The notes beneath the pieces were generated by a model. That model was not told where the DNA came from and made no database searches. It saw only the letters and a program-made list of their open reading frames with translations. Both the position numbers and the translations under genes were made by a program. A stretch of DNA of 64,000 nucleotides, taken from assembly GCA_963702935.1 (NCBI GenBank), contig OY969772.1:4216001-4280000 (forward strand), given 5' to 3'. Below, piece by piece: positions 39,293-48,412 of this stretch. Position 1 is the first letter of the stretch, and every line of letters begins with the position of its first letter. The stretch comes from DAOTWA01 sp963702935 (GTDB lineage Bacteria > Chloroflexota > Anaerolineae > Anaerolineales > Anaerolineaceae).

Positions 39293-40378
39293 TCACCGCC
39301 TGGCGTGGGCGAAGTAACGCCGGCGGTAGTGCAGCAGGCCCAGGAGCGCCCCAAGCTGGACGGTAGCGTTGATGATCGATGAAAACTGGTCGAAATAAAA
39401 CACCAGCAGGTTAACCATGGTCAGCGAGACCAGCAAGCCGGCGTAACCCAGGGCGACTCCCTGGTGGTCGCGGCCGCTAGCTAACAAGATCGCTCCGGCC
39501 AACAGGATCACGCCTACGGCCAGCTCCAGCCCCAGCCTGGCGACGAATACGTTCAGGCTCACCGAGCTGCGTACCAGCCCGGCGTTGACCAGCTTCTCCA
39601 GCATCTGCTGCATCTGAAGGGGATCGCGTTGGAGGATGAAGATGCGCAGGGGCGTGTACACACTCCAGGCCCCAATGGCGGCCAGGCCCCCGGCCAGGAT
39701 GGCGCGCAGGTACCCCCGGCTGATCCGGCGCGCCTCCCATTGGCTCAGGCGCTGCCCCCATTTCTCCCAGAAGCCCGGCGCGTCTGGCACCAGGTGGATT
39801 CCACCCGCCGCGACGAAGTCTCTCAGCTCGACGGCCAGGCGCCTCAAGTCGGGAGTATCCGCCCGGCCGGCGATGTCTTCCAGGTGTTGCACCAGGTCGG
39901 CCTGTTCGTTCGCATCCAGGTCGCGATCCAGGATCTCTTCCAAATCGCTCAACACGGCGTAGAACTCGCTGCGCGGGTCGTTGGGAGCCTGTCGTTTGAT
40001 CCGGGTATAGAGCAGCACGGTCAGCAGGAAGAAGGCGTAAATGATCGGCGCGGCGGAAGGGTAGAAATAATTGTTGTTCTGGGTGATGAATTTGCCCACC
40101 TCGTCGATGAACAGCCCTACCCCCACTCCCGAAAGGATGGCTTCCAGGGTAAAGGCCCAGCGATTGGCATACACAATCGGCGTCAGGGCCGCGATGAACA
40201 GCAGAAGGCCGCCCCACAGGACGTGGGCAATGTGCAGCTCGCTGTTGCCCAACTGGGGATAGCCGGTTAGCTCCAGGAATAGCCGCGTGGCCGATACGGA
40301 GATCGCGAAGCTGATCAAGGTGAGCAGCAAATAGTGATCGGCGCGCTGGCGCCGGACGGGCTTACGAATGCTGGCCAT
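39293..40378 (-). CDS. Polytopic membrane protein of unknown function
   Basis: 361 residues. Four or so N-terminal helices (HYLLLTLISFAISVSATRLFL, HVLWGGLLLFIAALTPIVYA, AFTLEAILSGVGVGLFIDEV, YPSAAPIIYAFFLLTVLLYT) are followed by a soluble stretch of about 110 residues (LSDLEEILDRDLDANEQADLVQHLEDI). Further helices follow at the C-terminus. The Lys-Phe-Ile-Thr-Gln-Asn region GKFITQNNNYFYPSA between helices is a recognisable stretch of such actinobacterial and Chloroflexi membrane proteins. No function is assigned. The 140-base gap to the next gene holds nothing clear. Confidence 0.8.
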   Translation of the reverse strand: MASIRKPVRRQRADHYLLLTLISFAISVSATRLFLELTGYPQLGNSELHIAHVLWGGLLLFIAALTPIVYANRWAFTLEAILSGVGVGLFIDEVGKFITQNNNYFYPSAAPIIYAFFLLTVLLYTRIKRQAPNDPRSEFYAVLSDLEEILDRDLDANEQADLVQHLEDIAGRADTPDLRRLAVELRDFVAAGGIHLVPDAPGFWEKWGQRLSQWEARRISRGYLRAILAGGLAAIGAWSVYTPLRIFILQRDPLQMQQMLEKLVNAGLVRSSVSLNVFVARLGLELAVGVILLAGAILLASGRDHQGVALGYAGLLVSLTMVNLLVFYFDQFSSIINATVQLGALLGLLHYRRRYFAHARR

Positions 40379-40518
40379 AGTTTTCTTGTCTCATCCGCCT
40401 AAAAGGTCTGAGGTGCATAGATTATTTTAGCTTACATCTACATTTTTAACAAAACGGGGTCTTGCCTGCCCGGCAATGTTGGAGTAAAACTTAGTCACTT
40501 ACTTCCATTGAGGTCTCA

Positions 40519-41766
40519 TTGTTTTCCGAACGTTTTCCAGCTCTCGCCTCTCGCGATTTTCGCATCTTCTGGTCGGGCCAATTCCTGTCGCTGATCGGCA
40601 CCTGGATGCAAAGCACCATCCAGCCCTACCTGGCCTACCAGCTCACCAACCAGCCTCTTTACCTGGGGCTGGTGGGGTTTGCCACTTCGTTGCCGGCTTT
40701 TTTCCTGACCCTGCCGGCGGGAGTATTCATCGAGCACTGGGACAAGCGCAAGACGGTCATCCTCATGCAGGTCGTGATGATGACCCAGGCCTTCGTGCTG
40801 GCCGGGCTGACCCTGGCCGGCGTGGTCACCATCTGGCATATATTGTTCCTATCGCTCTTTCTGGGTGCGGCCAGCGCCGTTGAGGTATCTGCCCGCCAGG
40901 CCATGATCGTCGAGCTGGTCGGGAAACAGGCGCTCCCCAACGCCATCGCCCTGAACTCCACCATCTTCAATGCCGCCAGGGTGCTTGGCCCTTCCCTGAC
41001 CGCGCCTTTCCTGGTGCTGCTGCACGATCAGGGCGTGGGCTGGGCCTTCTTCGCCAACGGGGTAAGCTACCTGTGCGTAATCATCGGCTTATTCTTCGTG
41101 CGCACCCAACCGACCATTTCGGCGCCGCTGGCTACCCGCTCGATCCTATCCGATTTTGCCGAGGGTCAAAAGTACATCCGCAAGACCTCCATTGTAGCCA
41201 TGCTGATCATTCTGGCGGCCGTCCCCAGCTTCTTCGGCTTCCCCTTTACCCAGCTCATCCCGGTCTTTGCCCAGGACGTGCTCAAAGTCGCCGGCGATAC
41301 GAACACCATTGTGGCTACGCGCAATAGCCTGATGGTCACCGCCCAGGGCGTCGGAGCCTTCATCGCCGCAGCCTGGCTGGCAGCCTACAGTGGGCTGAGG
41401 CGCAAGGGGCTGATGCTGTCGATTGGCGAAGTCGTGTTTGCCCTGGGTCTGATCGGCCTTTCGCTCAGCCATACGATCAACCAGGCTTTCCCCATGATGG
41501 TCATCATCGGCTGGGGCGTCGTCACCCAGTTGGCCCTCACCAACACCCTCATCCAGCTCTTCGTGCCCGACGAGCTGCGCGGGCGGGTGATCAGCACCTA
41601 CTTTTGGGGGCAGAATGGCGTGGCTCCCTTCGGCAGCCTTTTCATCGGCTGGATCGCTCAGGATTGGGGGGCCGCTACGGCGGTGCTGTTCGGTGGCATG
41701 GTATGCCTGGTCGTATCCCTTGCCGTGCATGCCTTCAATCCCCATCTGCGGCGTACGGTCGTATAA
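40519..41766 (+). CDS. MFS transporter (MFS_3/EntS-like)
   Basis: 415 residues and about twelve membrane helices. It starts at TTG 40519 with GAGG at 40510-40513. It opens with FPALASRDFRIFWSGQFLSLIGTWMQ, the signature N-terminus of this subfamily, and has motif A-like PAGVFIEHWDKRKTV and, late, VPDELRGRVISTYFWG. It is distantly similar in layout to the exporter in the NRPS cluster. No biosynthetic genes adjoin it, so the substrate is unknown; mrfA follows 24 bases later, possibly in one transcript. Confidence 0.87.
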   Translation: MFSERFPALASRDFRIFWSGQFLSLIGTWMQSTIQPYLAYQLTNQPLYLGLVGFATSLPAFFLTLPAGVFIEHWDKRKTVILMQVVMMTQAFVLAGLTLAGVVTIWHILFLSLFLGAASAVEVSARQAMIVELVGKQALPNAIALNSTIFNAARVLGPSLTAPFLVLLHDQGVGWAFFANGVSYLCVIIGLFFVRTQPTISAPLATRSILSDFAEGQKYIRKTSIVAMLIILAAVPSFFGFPFTQLIPVFAQDVLKVAGDTNTIVATRNSLMVTAQGVGAFIAAAWLAAYSGLRRKGLMLSIGEVVFALGLIGLSLSHTINQAFPMMVIIGWGVVTQLALTNTLIQLFVPDELRGRVISTYFWGQNGVAPFGSLFIGWIAQDWGAATAVLFGGMVCLVVSLAVHAFNPHLRRTVV

Positions 41767-41790
41767 TAACAGGGTGAAAATGGAGCGTTT

Positions 41791-44331
41791 ATGTCCCTTT
41801 CTGCCCTCCTGAGCCACTGGCGGAGCGAGGCCGGCGTGGCCTCCAACGTGGTGAGCTGGGAAACTACCCCCGCCAGGGCGGCTCAGTCCCGCCCCTTTCC
41901 TGAGGACCTGCATCCCAGGCTCGCCACGGCCCTGGGCCGCCTTGGCATCCGCAGCCTGTATACCCACCAGTCGAGCGCCTGGCAGCTCCTCCGCGCCGGG
42001 CAGAACGTGGTCATCGTTACCGGCACGGCCAGCGGGAAAACCCTGTGCTATAACCTGCCGGTCGTCGATCGCCTCCTGCGCGACGACCGGGCGCGCGCGC
42101 TCTTTCTCTTCCCCACCAAGGCCCTGGCGCAAGACCAGAAGGCCGGCCTGGAGAGGTTGTGCGGCGCCATCCCCCTGCCAGAGGGCTCCGCGGATCACGA
42201 GGGCCCCATCCCGCTGGCGATCTACGATGGGGACACGCCCGCCGGGGCGCGCCCGGCCGTGCGCGCCAACGCCAGGATCATCCTCAGCAATCCGGATATG
42301 CTGCACGCCGGGATTCTGCCGCACCACACCACCTGGGAAGGTTTCTTCCGCCACCTGCAATTCGTGGTGATCGATGAAATCCACACTTACCGGGGGGTCT
42401 TCGGCTCGCACGTCACCAACGTGCTGCGCCGTTTGCAGCGCGTGGCTCAGTTTTACGGCGCATCCCCTCAATTCATCCTGACCTCAGCCACTATCGCCAA
42501 CCCGGTAGAGCTGGCCGAAGGGCTGGTGGAAGCGCCGGTGGCCCTGGTAGACGATGACGGCGCTCCCCACGGACCCAAGCATTTCTTGATCTACAATCCG
42601 CCCATCGTCAACCGCGAGCTGGGGCTGCGGCGCAGCGCGCTGATCGAAAGCGTGCGCCTGGCCCAGGACCTGATCGAGCGGAACATCCAGACCATCCTGT
42701 TTGCCCGCAGCCGGCGCAGCGTGGAGCTGCTCCTGAGCTACCTGCGCCAGACTCACGCCGGGCCGGCCAACGACATTCGCGGCTATCGCAGCGGTTACCT
42801 GCCACGCGAGCGCCGGGAGATCGAGCGCGGCTTGCGTGAGGGCGCGGTCAAAGGGGTGGCCGCCACCAACGCCCTGGAGCTGGGCATCGACATCGGCAGC
42901 CTGGACGCCGCCATTCTGGTGGGCTACCCCGGCACGATCGCCGCCAGCCAGCAGCAGGCCGGGCGGGCTGGGCGCAAGGAGGAGACCTCCCTGGCCGTGA
43001 TGGTTGCCTCCGCCGACGCCCTGGACCAATTTCTGGCCCACCACCCCGAATATTTCCTGGAACGCAGTCCCGAGCAGGCCCTGATCAACCCCGATAATCT
43101 GCTCATCCTGCTGCATCACCTGCGCTGCGCGGCCTTCGAGCTGCCCTTCCATCCGGGAGAAGGCTTCGGGCGCCTGCCCCCCGAGACGGTCGAGCAATTC
43201 CTTCAGCTCCTCGAGGAATCCGGCGTCTTGCACGCCTCTAACGGCAGCTACTATTGGATGTCGGAAAAATATCCGGCGGGCGAGATTTCCCTGCGCAGCG
43301 CCGCCGGCCAGGCCATCTTGCTGCAAGCCGAGACGGAGGAAGGCCCCCAGACCATCGGGGAGGTGGATTATTCCAGCGCAACCTGGATGGTGCATCCCCA
43401 GGCGGTCTACCTGCACGAAGGACAGTCCTACCTGGTGGAAAGCCTGGACCTCGAGCAGCACCTGGCCAGCCTGCGTCCGGCTGCCACGGATTATTACACC
43501 GAGCCGCGCACTGAGACCAGCGTGCAGCCCATCCAGATCCTCTCGCAGGCCGAGGTGCGCGGAGGGGTGAAGACTTTCGGGGAGATCCTCGTCACCTCCC
43601 AGGTGATCGGCTATCGCCGGGTGCAGTGGTACACCCACGAGCAGTTGGGCATCGGCGAGCTCACCTTGCCGCCTACCGAGCTGCGCACCACCGGCTACTG
43701 GCTGTCGATCGGCGCAGACATCGTCGAGAGTCTGCGGGAGATGGGCTTGTGGAGCAACGACCCCAACGATTACGGCCCTAACTGGCCCCGGCAGCGCGAC
43801 CTGGCGCGCGCCAGGGACGGCTACCGCTGCCAGGTCTGTTATGCGCTGGAGGGTGGCCGCGCCCACCACGTGCACCACAAGGTGCCCTTCCGCACGTTTT
43901 CCAGCTATGAGGAAGCCAATCGCCTGGAGAACCTCATCACCGTGTGCCCTTCCTGCCACCGCAAGGTGGAAACGGCCGTGCGCATGCGCAGCGGCCTCTC
44001 CGGCCTGGCTTACGCCCTGGGTCACCTGGCGCCCTTCTACTTGATGTGCGACACGGGCGACCTGGGGGTGCATTCCGATCCTCAATCGCCCCTCAGCGAC
44101 GGGCAACCCACGGTCGTCCTCTTCGATACCGTCCCGGACGGCATCGGCCTGAGCCAGCGCCTGTTCGAGATCCACGCCGAAGTCCTCTCGCGCGCCAGGG
44201 AGCTGGTGAGCGAATGCGAATGCGCCGAAGGCTGCCCCTCCTGCACCGGCCCGGCCGGAGAAAACGGCGCCGGGGCGAAACGCGAGACCCAGGCCCTGCT
44301 GGAGGCTCTATCCGATGGATTCTCTCTCTGA
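41791..44331 (+). CDS. mrfA: MrfA-type DEAD/DEAH helicase with embedded HNH nuclease domain
   Basis: 846 residues. Helicase motifs: Q-like YTHQSSAW, Walker A GTASGKT, FPTKALAQDQ, DEIH in VVIDEIHTYRG, TSATIANP, and motif VI QQAGRAGR. The middle region (YPAGEISLRSA to HLASLRPAATDYYT) and the terminal four-Cys site (CECAEGCPSC) match YprA/Hrq1-type helicases with a DUF1998 zinc domain. Between these, at about 665-730, lies an HNH motif: CQVC (680-683), HHVHH (692-696), NLITVCPSCH (719-723). YprA/MrfA of Bacillus lacks such a nuclease as far as I know. The stop overlaps the mrfB start by 17 bases. Confidence 0.9.
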   Translation: MSLSALLSHWRSEAGVASNVVSWETTPARAAQSRPFPEDLHPRLATALGRLGIRSLYTHQSSAWQLLRAGQNVVIVTGTASGKTLCYNLPVVDRLLRDDRARALFLFPTKALAQDQKAGLERLCGAIPLPEGSADHEGPIPLAIYDGDTPAGARPAVRANARIILSNPDMLHAGILPHHTTWEGFFRHLQFVVIDEIHTYRGVFGSHVTNVLRRLQRVAQFYGASPQFILTSATIANPVELAEGLVEAPVALVDDDGAPHGPKHFLIYNPPIVNRELGLRRSALIESVRLAQDLIERNIQTILFARSRRSVELLLSYLRQTHAGPANDIRGYRSGYLPRERREIERGLREGAVKGVAATNALELGIDIGSLDAAILVGYPGTIAASQQQAGRAGRKEETSLAVMVASADALDQFLAHHPEYFLERSPEQALINPDNLLILLHHLRCAAFELPFHPGEGFGRLPPETVEQFLQLLEESGVLHASNGSYYWMSEKYPAGEISLRSAAGQAILLQAETEEGPQTIGEVDYSSATWMVHPQAVYLHEGQSYLVESLDLEQHLASLRPAATDYYTEPRTETSVQPIQILSQAEVRGGVKTFGEILVTSQVIGYRRVQWYTHEQLGIGELTLPPTELRTTGYWLSIGADIVESLREMGLWSNDPNDYGPNWPRQRDLARARDGYRCQVCYALEGGRAHHVHHKVPFRTFSSYEEANRLENLITVCPSCHRKVETAVRMRSGLSGLAYALGHLAPFYLMCDTGDLGVHSDPQSPLSDGQPTVVLFDTVPDGIGLSQRLFEIHAEVLSRARELVSECECAEGCPSCTGPAGENGAGAKRETQALLEALSDGFSL

Positions 44332-45559
44332 CAAGCTCAAATCCCTCGGCGTCAAAGTGGGCGCGAACGAGATCCCCAAGCCCCCGGCGCGCCACAAGAC
44401 CGGCATCGAGACGGTCGTCCCTGGGGAGGTATTGACTACTCCTTACGGGGAGGCCTTCCGGGTGCAGGCCAGCTATCCATCCGATTATCGCCACGGCAAC
44501 GGCGGTTTGAGCCTGACCACTTCCCTCCAGCGCATGGCCGAATGGGGCCACGCCGACGACCTGAAAGACAGCCAGGGGGGCCATTTCTTCTTCCTGGACA
44601 CGGAAACCTCCGGGCTGGCCGGCGGGACGGGCACATACGCCTTCCTGGTGGGCGTGGGCCGCTACACGCAGGAGGGCTTTCAGCTCGCGCAGTTCTTCAT
44701 GCGCGACCCGGGCGAAGAGGCCGCCATGCTGGCGGCCCTCAGCGAGTTCCTCTCCCCCTGCCACGCCCTGGTCACCTTCAACGGCAAGGCTTTCGACGTG
44801 CCCTTGTTGAACACGCGCTACGCCTTGCAGAGCCTCACTTCTCCCCTGCGGGAAGCCGCCCACTTCGACGTGCTCATGCTGGCGCGCCGCATCTGGCGCG
44901 ACCGTTTGGCCAGCCGTACCCTGGGCAACCTCGAGAGCGAGATCCTCGGCGCCCGGCGCACCCAGGAAGAGGTTCCCGGCTGGCTGATCCCCCAGTTCTA
45001 CTTCGACTACCTGCGCAGTGGAGACGCACGCCCCCTGCAGGGCGTCTTTTATCACAACGCCATGGACATCCTCTCCCTGGCGGCCCTTTTCAGCCACACC
45101 GTGCGCCTCCTGGCGGACCCGCTCACCGAAGAATCCCTGGAGAGCCTGGACGTCATCTCTCTGGCCCGCCTGTTGGAAGACATGGGCTACCTGGACCTGG
45201 CCGGCCAGCTCTTCGAGCGCGGTCTGGGCCAGGGCCTCCCCGCGGAGTTCGCGGGGACGGCCATGGAACGCTACGCCAGCATGTTGAAGCGCCGCGGAGA
45301 TTGGGCCTCCGCCCTGGGCTGGTGGCAAAAGGCCGCCGAAATCGGGCGCGTGGAGGCCTTCGTGGAGCTGGCCAAATATTACGAGCACCAGCAAAGGGAT
45401 TATCCCGAGGCCGCGCGCTGGACGAAAGAAGCCCTGGCCTTGATCAACCGGCCAGGGACTCCCCGTATCCTTCGTTTTCAATACCAGAAAGAGCTACAGC
45501 ACCGCCTGGAGCGCCTCGAAAAGCGGCTCGCCCCTACCCTGCCTTCAAGTTCTTCTTGA
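44315..45559 (+). CDS. mrfB: MrfB-type RNase H-like exonuclease
   Basis: 414 residues. The RNase H-like exonuclease domain spans about 85-270. DEDD motifs: FLDTETSG (first Asp-Glu), TFNGKAFDVPLL, HFDVLMLARRIW and NAMDILSLAALF. C-terminal TPR-like helices follow (LARLLEDMGYLDLAGQLFERGL, GDWASALGWWQKAAE). It overlaps mrfA, as yprA and yprB are neighbours in Bacillus. There MrfA and MrfB act in a UvrABC-independent repair of mitomycin C lesions. Its 3' end overlaps the convergent alaS end by 26 bases. Confidence 0.9.
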   Translation: MDSLSDKLKSLGVKVGANEIPKPPARHKTGIETVVPGEVLTTPYGEAFRVQASYPSDYRHGNGGLSLTTSLQRMAEWGHADDLKDSQGGHFFFLDTETSGLAGGTGTYAFLVGVGRYTQEGFQLAQFFMRDPGEEAAMLAALSEFLSPCHALVTFNGKAFDVPLLNTRYALQSLTSPLREAAHFDVLMLARRIWRDRLASRTLGNLESEILGARRTQEEVPGWLIPQFYFDYLRSGDARPLQGVFYHNAMDILSLAALFSHTVRLLADPLTEESLESLDVISLARLLEDMGYLDLAGQLFERGLGQGLPAEFAGTAMERYASMLKRRGDWASALGWWQKAAEIGRVEAFVELAKYYEHQQRDYPEAARWTKEALALINRPGTPRILRFQYQKELQHRLERLEKRLAPTLPSSSS

Positions 45560-48275
45560 CGAACTCCTGGACGGCGCCGATCGCTTGAGGCAGTTGGCTG
45601 GCGTCCTTGCCGCCCGCCTGGGCCAGCGTGGGCCGCCCGCCGCCGCTGCCGCCCACGTGCTGCGCGATCGCCTTGACCAGCTCGCCGGCGTGCAATCCGC
45701 GCTTCACCAGGTCTTCAGTCACCGCCGCGATCAGCACCGGTCGTCCTTCGACGGCGCTCCCCAGCACCACCACCCCGCTCGCATAGCGCTGGCGGAAACG
45801 ATCCGCCATCTGGCGCAAGGTATCCGCGTCCGCGTTGGGCAGCGCCACGGCCAGCACCGGCGTCCCGGCGATTTGCTCTACCTTGTCCAGGCGCTGGTTG
45901 AACTCGTTCAGCACCAGCTCCTGGCGAAGCTGGGCGTTTTGCTTGCGCGCTCGATCCAGGTCATCCACCAGCGCCTGCACCTTATCGGCCAGCTCGTCCG
46001 GCGCGGCCGCCAGGGCGGAAGCGGCCTGCTTGAGCGTGCGCAAGCGGCGTTGGATCAGCTCGTAAGCCCCACGCCCGGTGACCGCCTCGATGCGCCGGAC
46101 GCCCGCCGCTGCGCTGCCTTCGCTGGTGATGATAAACGCGCCGATGTCGCCGGTCTCGTTCACGTGCGTACCGCCGCACAGCTCGTAGGAGAACGGCTCC
46201 GCGCCGCCGATCGAGATAGTACGCACGGTCTCACCGTACTTCTCGCCGAACAGCGCCATGGCGCCTTCCGAGATAGCCTGCTGAAGCGGCTTGCTCACCA
46301 TTTGCAGGCGATAATTGCCCAGGATGGCGCGGTTCACTCCCGCTTCGATGCGCTCGAGCTGCTCTTCGCTGATCGCCTCCGGGTGAGTGAAGTCGAAGCG
46401 CAGGCGGTCGGGCGCTACCAGCGAGCCGGCCTGGCGCGCGTGCTCGCCCAGCACGGCGTGCAATTCGGCGTGCAGCAGGTGGGTGGCCGTGTGGTTGCGC
46501 ATGATGTCGCGGCGCCGCTCGACGTCCACGGTAGCGATGGCCGCCTCTCCCACCCGGGGTGAGCCTTCGACCACCGTGCCGACGTGGGCTACCACTCCCG
46601 CCGCCGGCTTGCGCATATCTTCCACCCGAATTTCCCAACGCGGCTCCGCCGTCGAGACGATCGTGCCGGTATCGGATACCTGCCCGCCGGATTCCACGTA
46701 GAAGCAGGTCTGCGGTAGCACGACCTCGACCTTATCCCCCGGCAGGGCCTCTTCCACCGCCTGGCCTTCCTTGAAAAGCGCCAGCACCGGCCCTTCGACC
46801 TCCAGAGAAGTGTACGGGTCGTAAAGGACGCCCTGCCTGGAGAGCTTGCCCTCGGACTGCAAAGCCTCCATCACCTCGCGATACACGTCCACGTCCTCGC
46901 CGCCCAGCGCGCCGAAAGCTTTCCCCGCCCCGGAAGCCAGGCGGTGATCCTCCATCGCCTGGCGGAAGCCGTCCACATCCACGTCCATACCTTGCTCGCG
47001 CAGGATGTCGCGCGTCAGCTCCAGCGGCAAGCCGTGCGTCGCGTACAGGTCGAAGGCGCGCGCGCCGTCCAGCACCACCTGCTTTTTAGCGCGCATTTCT
47101 TCCAGGATTTCGTCCAGGTGGCTGATGCCCGCCTCGACCGTGCGCTGAAAGCGCTTCTCTTCCCGGGTAATATTGTCCAGGATGGTAGCCCGGTTGCGGA
47201 CGATCTCCGGATAGGCGTCGCCGTATTCGCGAATCACGCTTTCGGCTACCCTGGCCAGGAAAGGCTCGTTCAGGCCGATCTTGGAGCCGAAACGGGCCGC
47301 CCGGCGGATGATCATGCGGCACACGTAGCTGCGCCCGGTGTTCCCGGGCACGACCCCGTCCCCGATCAGGAAAGTGACGGCGCGCGCGTGGTCGGCCACT
47401 ACCCGGTAGGGGGTAAAATCGGCGTCTCGCTCGGCGTCGCTCTGCCCGGTCATGGCCTGGATAGTTTCGATGAGCGGCATCAACAGGTCCGTGCGGTAAT
47501 TCGAATTGACGCCCTGCAAAATAGCCACCAGGCGATCCAGGCCCGCCCCCGTGTCCACGTGCCGGGAGGGCAGCGCCTCCAAATCGGAGGGGCTCAGCCG
47601 GTTATACTGGATGAAGACCAGGTTCCACAGCTCGAGGAAGCGCGAGCAATCCCCGTTGACCCGGCAGACGTGGCCGGGCACGTCCTTCTTATTGCAGGCC
47701 TCCGCCCCCCGGTCGATGTGGATCTCGCTGCACGGGCCGCAGGGACCGGTATCCGCCATCTCCCAGAAATTCTCCTTGCGCCCAAAGGGCAGGATGTGCT
47801 CGGGGTCGATGCCCGGCTGCTGTTTCCAAAAATTCGCCGCCTCATCGTCGGCGGAAATCTCGCCTTTTTCGTCCTTGAAATAGGTCACCCAAAGGATCTT
47901 CTTGTCCAGGCCCCACACCTTGGTGAGCAGCTCCCAGGCCCAGGAAATGGCTTCCTGCTTGTAGTAATCCCCAAACGACCAGTTTCCCAGCATCTCGAAG
48001 AAGGTGTGGTGCGAATCGTCTCGCCCCACGTCGTCCAGGTCGTTGTGCTTGCCGGCCACCCGCATACATTTCTGCGAGTTCGTGGCGCGCGAGTAAGGAC
48101 GCTTATCCGTGCCCAGGAACACGTCCTTGAACTGCACCATGCCTGCGTTGGTGAAAAGCAGAGTCTGGTCGCCGCCGGGCACCAAAGAGGAGGAGCGGAC
48201 GAAGGTATGTCCCCGCTCCACGAAGAAATCGATAAAGGATTGTCGAATTTCCGCACCACTGAGTACTTTTTTCAT
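45534..48275 (-). CDS. alaS: Alanyl-tRNA synthetase
   Basis: 913 residues, close to the usual bacterial length of about 875. It starts at ATG 48275 with AGGAG upstream. The class II catalytic core begins SGAEIRQSFIDFFVERGHTFVRSSSLVPGGDQTLLF. The editing site has HTATHLLHAEL and CGGTHVNETGDIGAF with the Zn ligands. The C-Ala domain ends GSGGGRPTLAQAGGKDASQLP. It charges tRNA-Ala. The gene converges with mrfB. Confidence 0.97.
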   Translation of the reverse strand: MKKVLSGAEIRQSFIDFFVERGHTFVRSSSLVPGGDQTLLFTNAGMVQFKDVFLGTDKRPYSRATNSQKCMRVAGKHNDLDDVGRDDSHHTFFEMLGNWSFGDYYKQEAISWAWELLTKVWGLDKKILWVTYFKDEKGEISADDEAANFWKQQPGIDPEHILPFGRKENFWEMADTGPCGPCSEIHIDRGAEACNKKDVPGHVCRVNGDCSRFLELWNLVFIQYNRLSPSDLEALPSRHVDTGAGLDRLVAILQGVNSNYRTDLLMPLIETIQAMTGQSDAERDADFTPYRVVADHARAVTFLIGDGVVPGNTGRSYVCRMIIRRAARFGSKIGLNEPFLARVAESVIREYGDAYPEIVRNRATILDNITREEKRFQRTVEAGISHLDEILEEMRAKKQVVLDGARAFDLYATHGLPLELTRDILREQGMDVDVDGFRQAMEDHRLASGAGKAFGALGGEDVDVYREVMEALQSEGKLSRQGVLYDPYTSLEVEGPVLALFKEGQAVEEALPGDKVEVVLPQTCFYVESGGQVSDTGTIVSTAEPRWEIRVEDMRKPAAGVVAHVGTVVEGSPRVGEAAIATVDVERRRDIMRNHTATHLLHAELHAVLGEHARQAGSLVAPDRLRFDFTHPEAISEEQLERIEAGVNRAILGNYRLQMVSKPLQQAISEGAMALFGEKYGETVRTISIGGAEPFSYELCGGTHVNETGDIGAFIITSEGSAAAGVRRIEAVTGRGAYELIQRRLRTLKQAASALAAAPDELADKVQALVDDLDRARKQNAQLRQELVLNEFNQRLDKVEQIAGTPVLAVALPNADADTLRQMADRFRQRYASGVVVLGSAVEGRPVLIAAVTEDLVKRGLHAGELVKAIAQHVGGSGGGRPTLAQAGGKDASQLPQAIGAVQEFVKKNLKAG

Positions 48276-48397
48276 TCGTATGAACTCCTGATAAGCGCAT
48301 GGATCTCTTTGCCGGCCAATGATTGTCAGGCCATTGATTATACGCTACGAACACTTTGGAAGCAATATTTCGTCCAAAGCGGCTATGAGTTGTACGG

Positions 48398-48403
48398 TAT
48401 AAT
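48398..48403 (+). promoter_or_regulatory. TATAAT box just before the fused spermidine-synthase-like gene
   Basis: TATAAT at 48398-48403 ends nine bases before ATG 48413, so initiation at the normal distance would give a leader of zero to four bases. No clear -35 or Shine-Dalgarno is seen. Confidence 0.45.
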
Positions 48404-48412
48404 CGGGCCTAT

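Noticed and set aside
40379..40518. Possible small RNA or promoter in the 140-base gap
   Set aside because: An AT-rich stretch exists, but no -35/-10 pair with normal spacing or stable stem was convincing.
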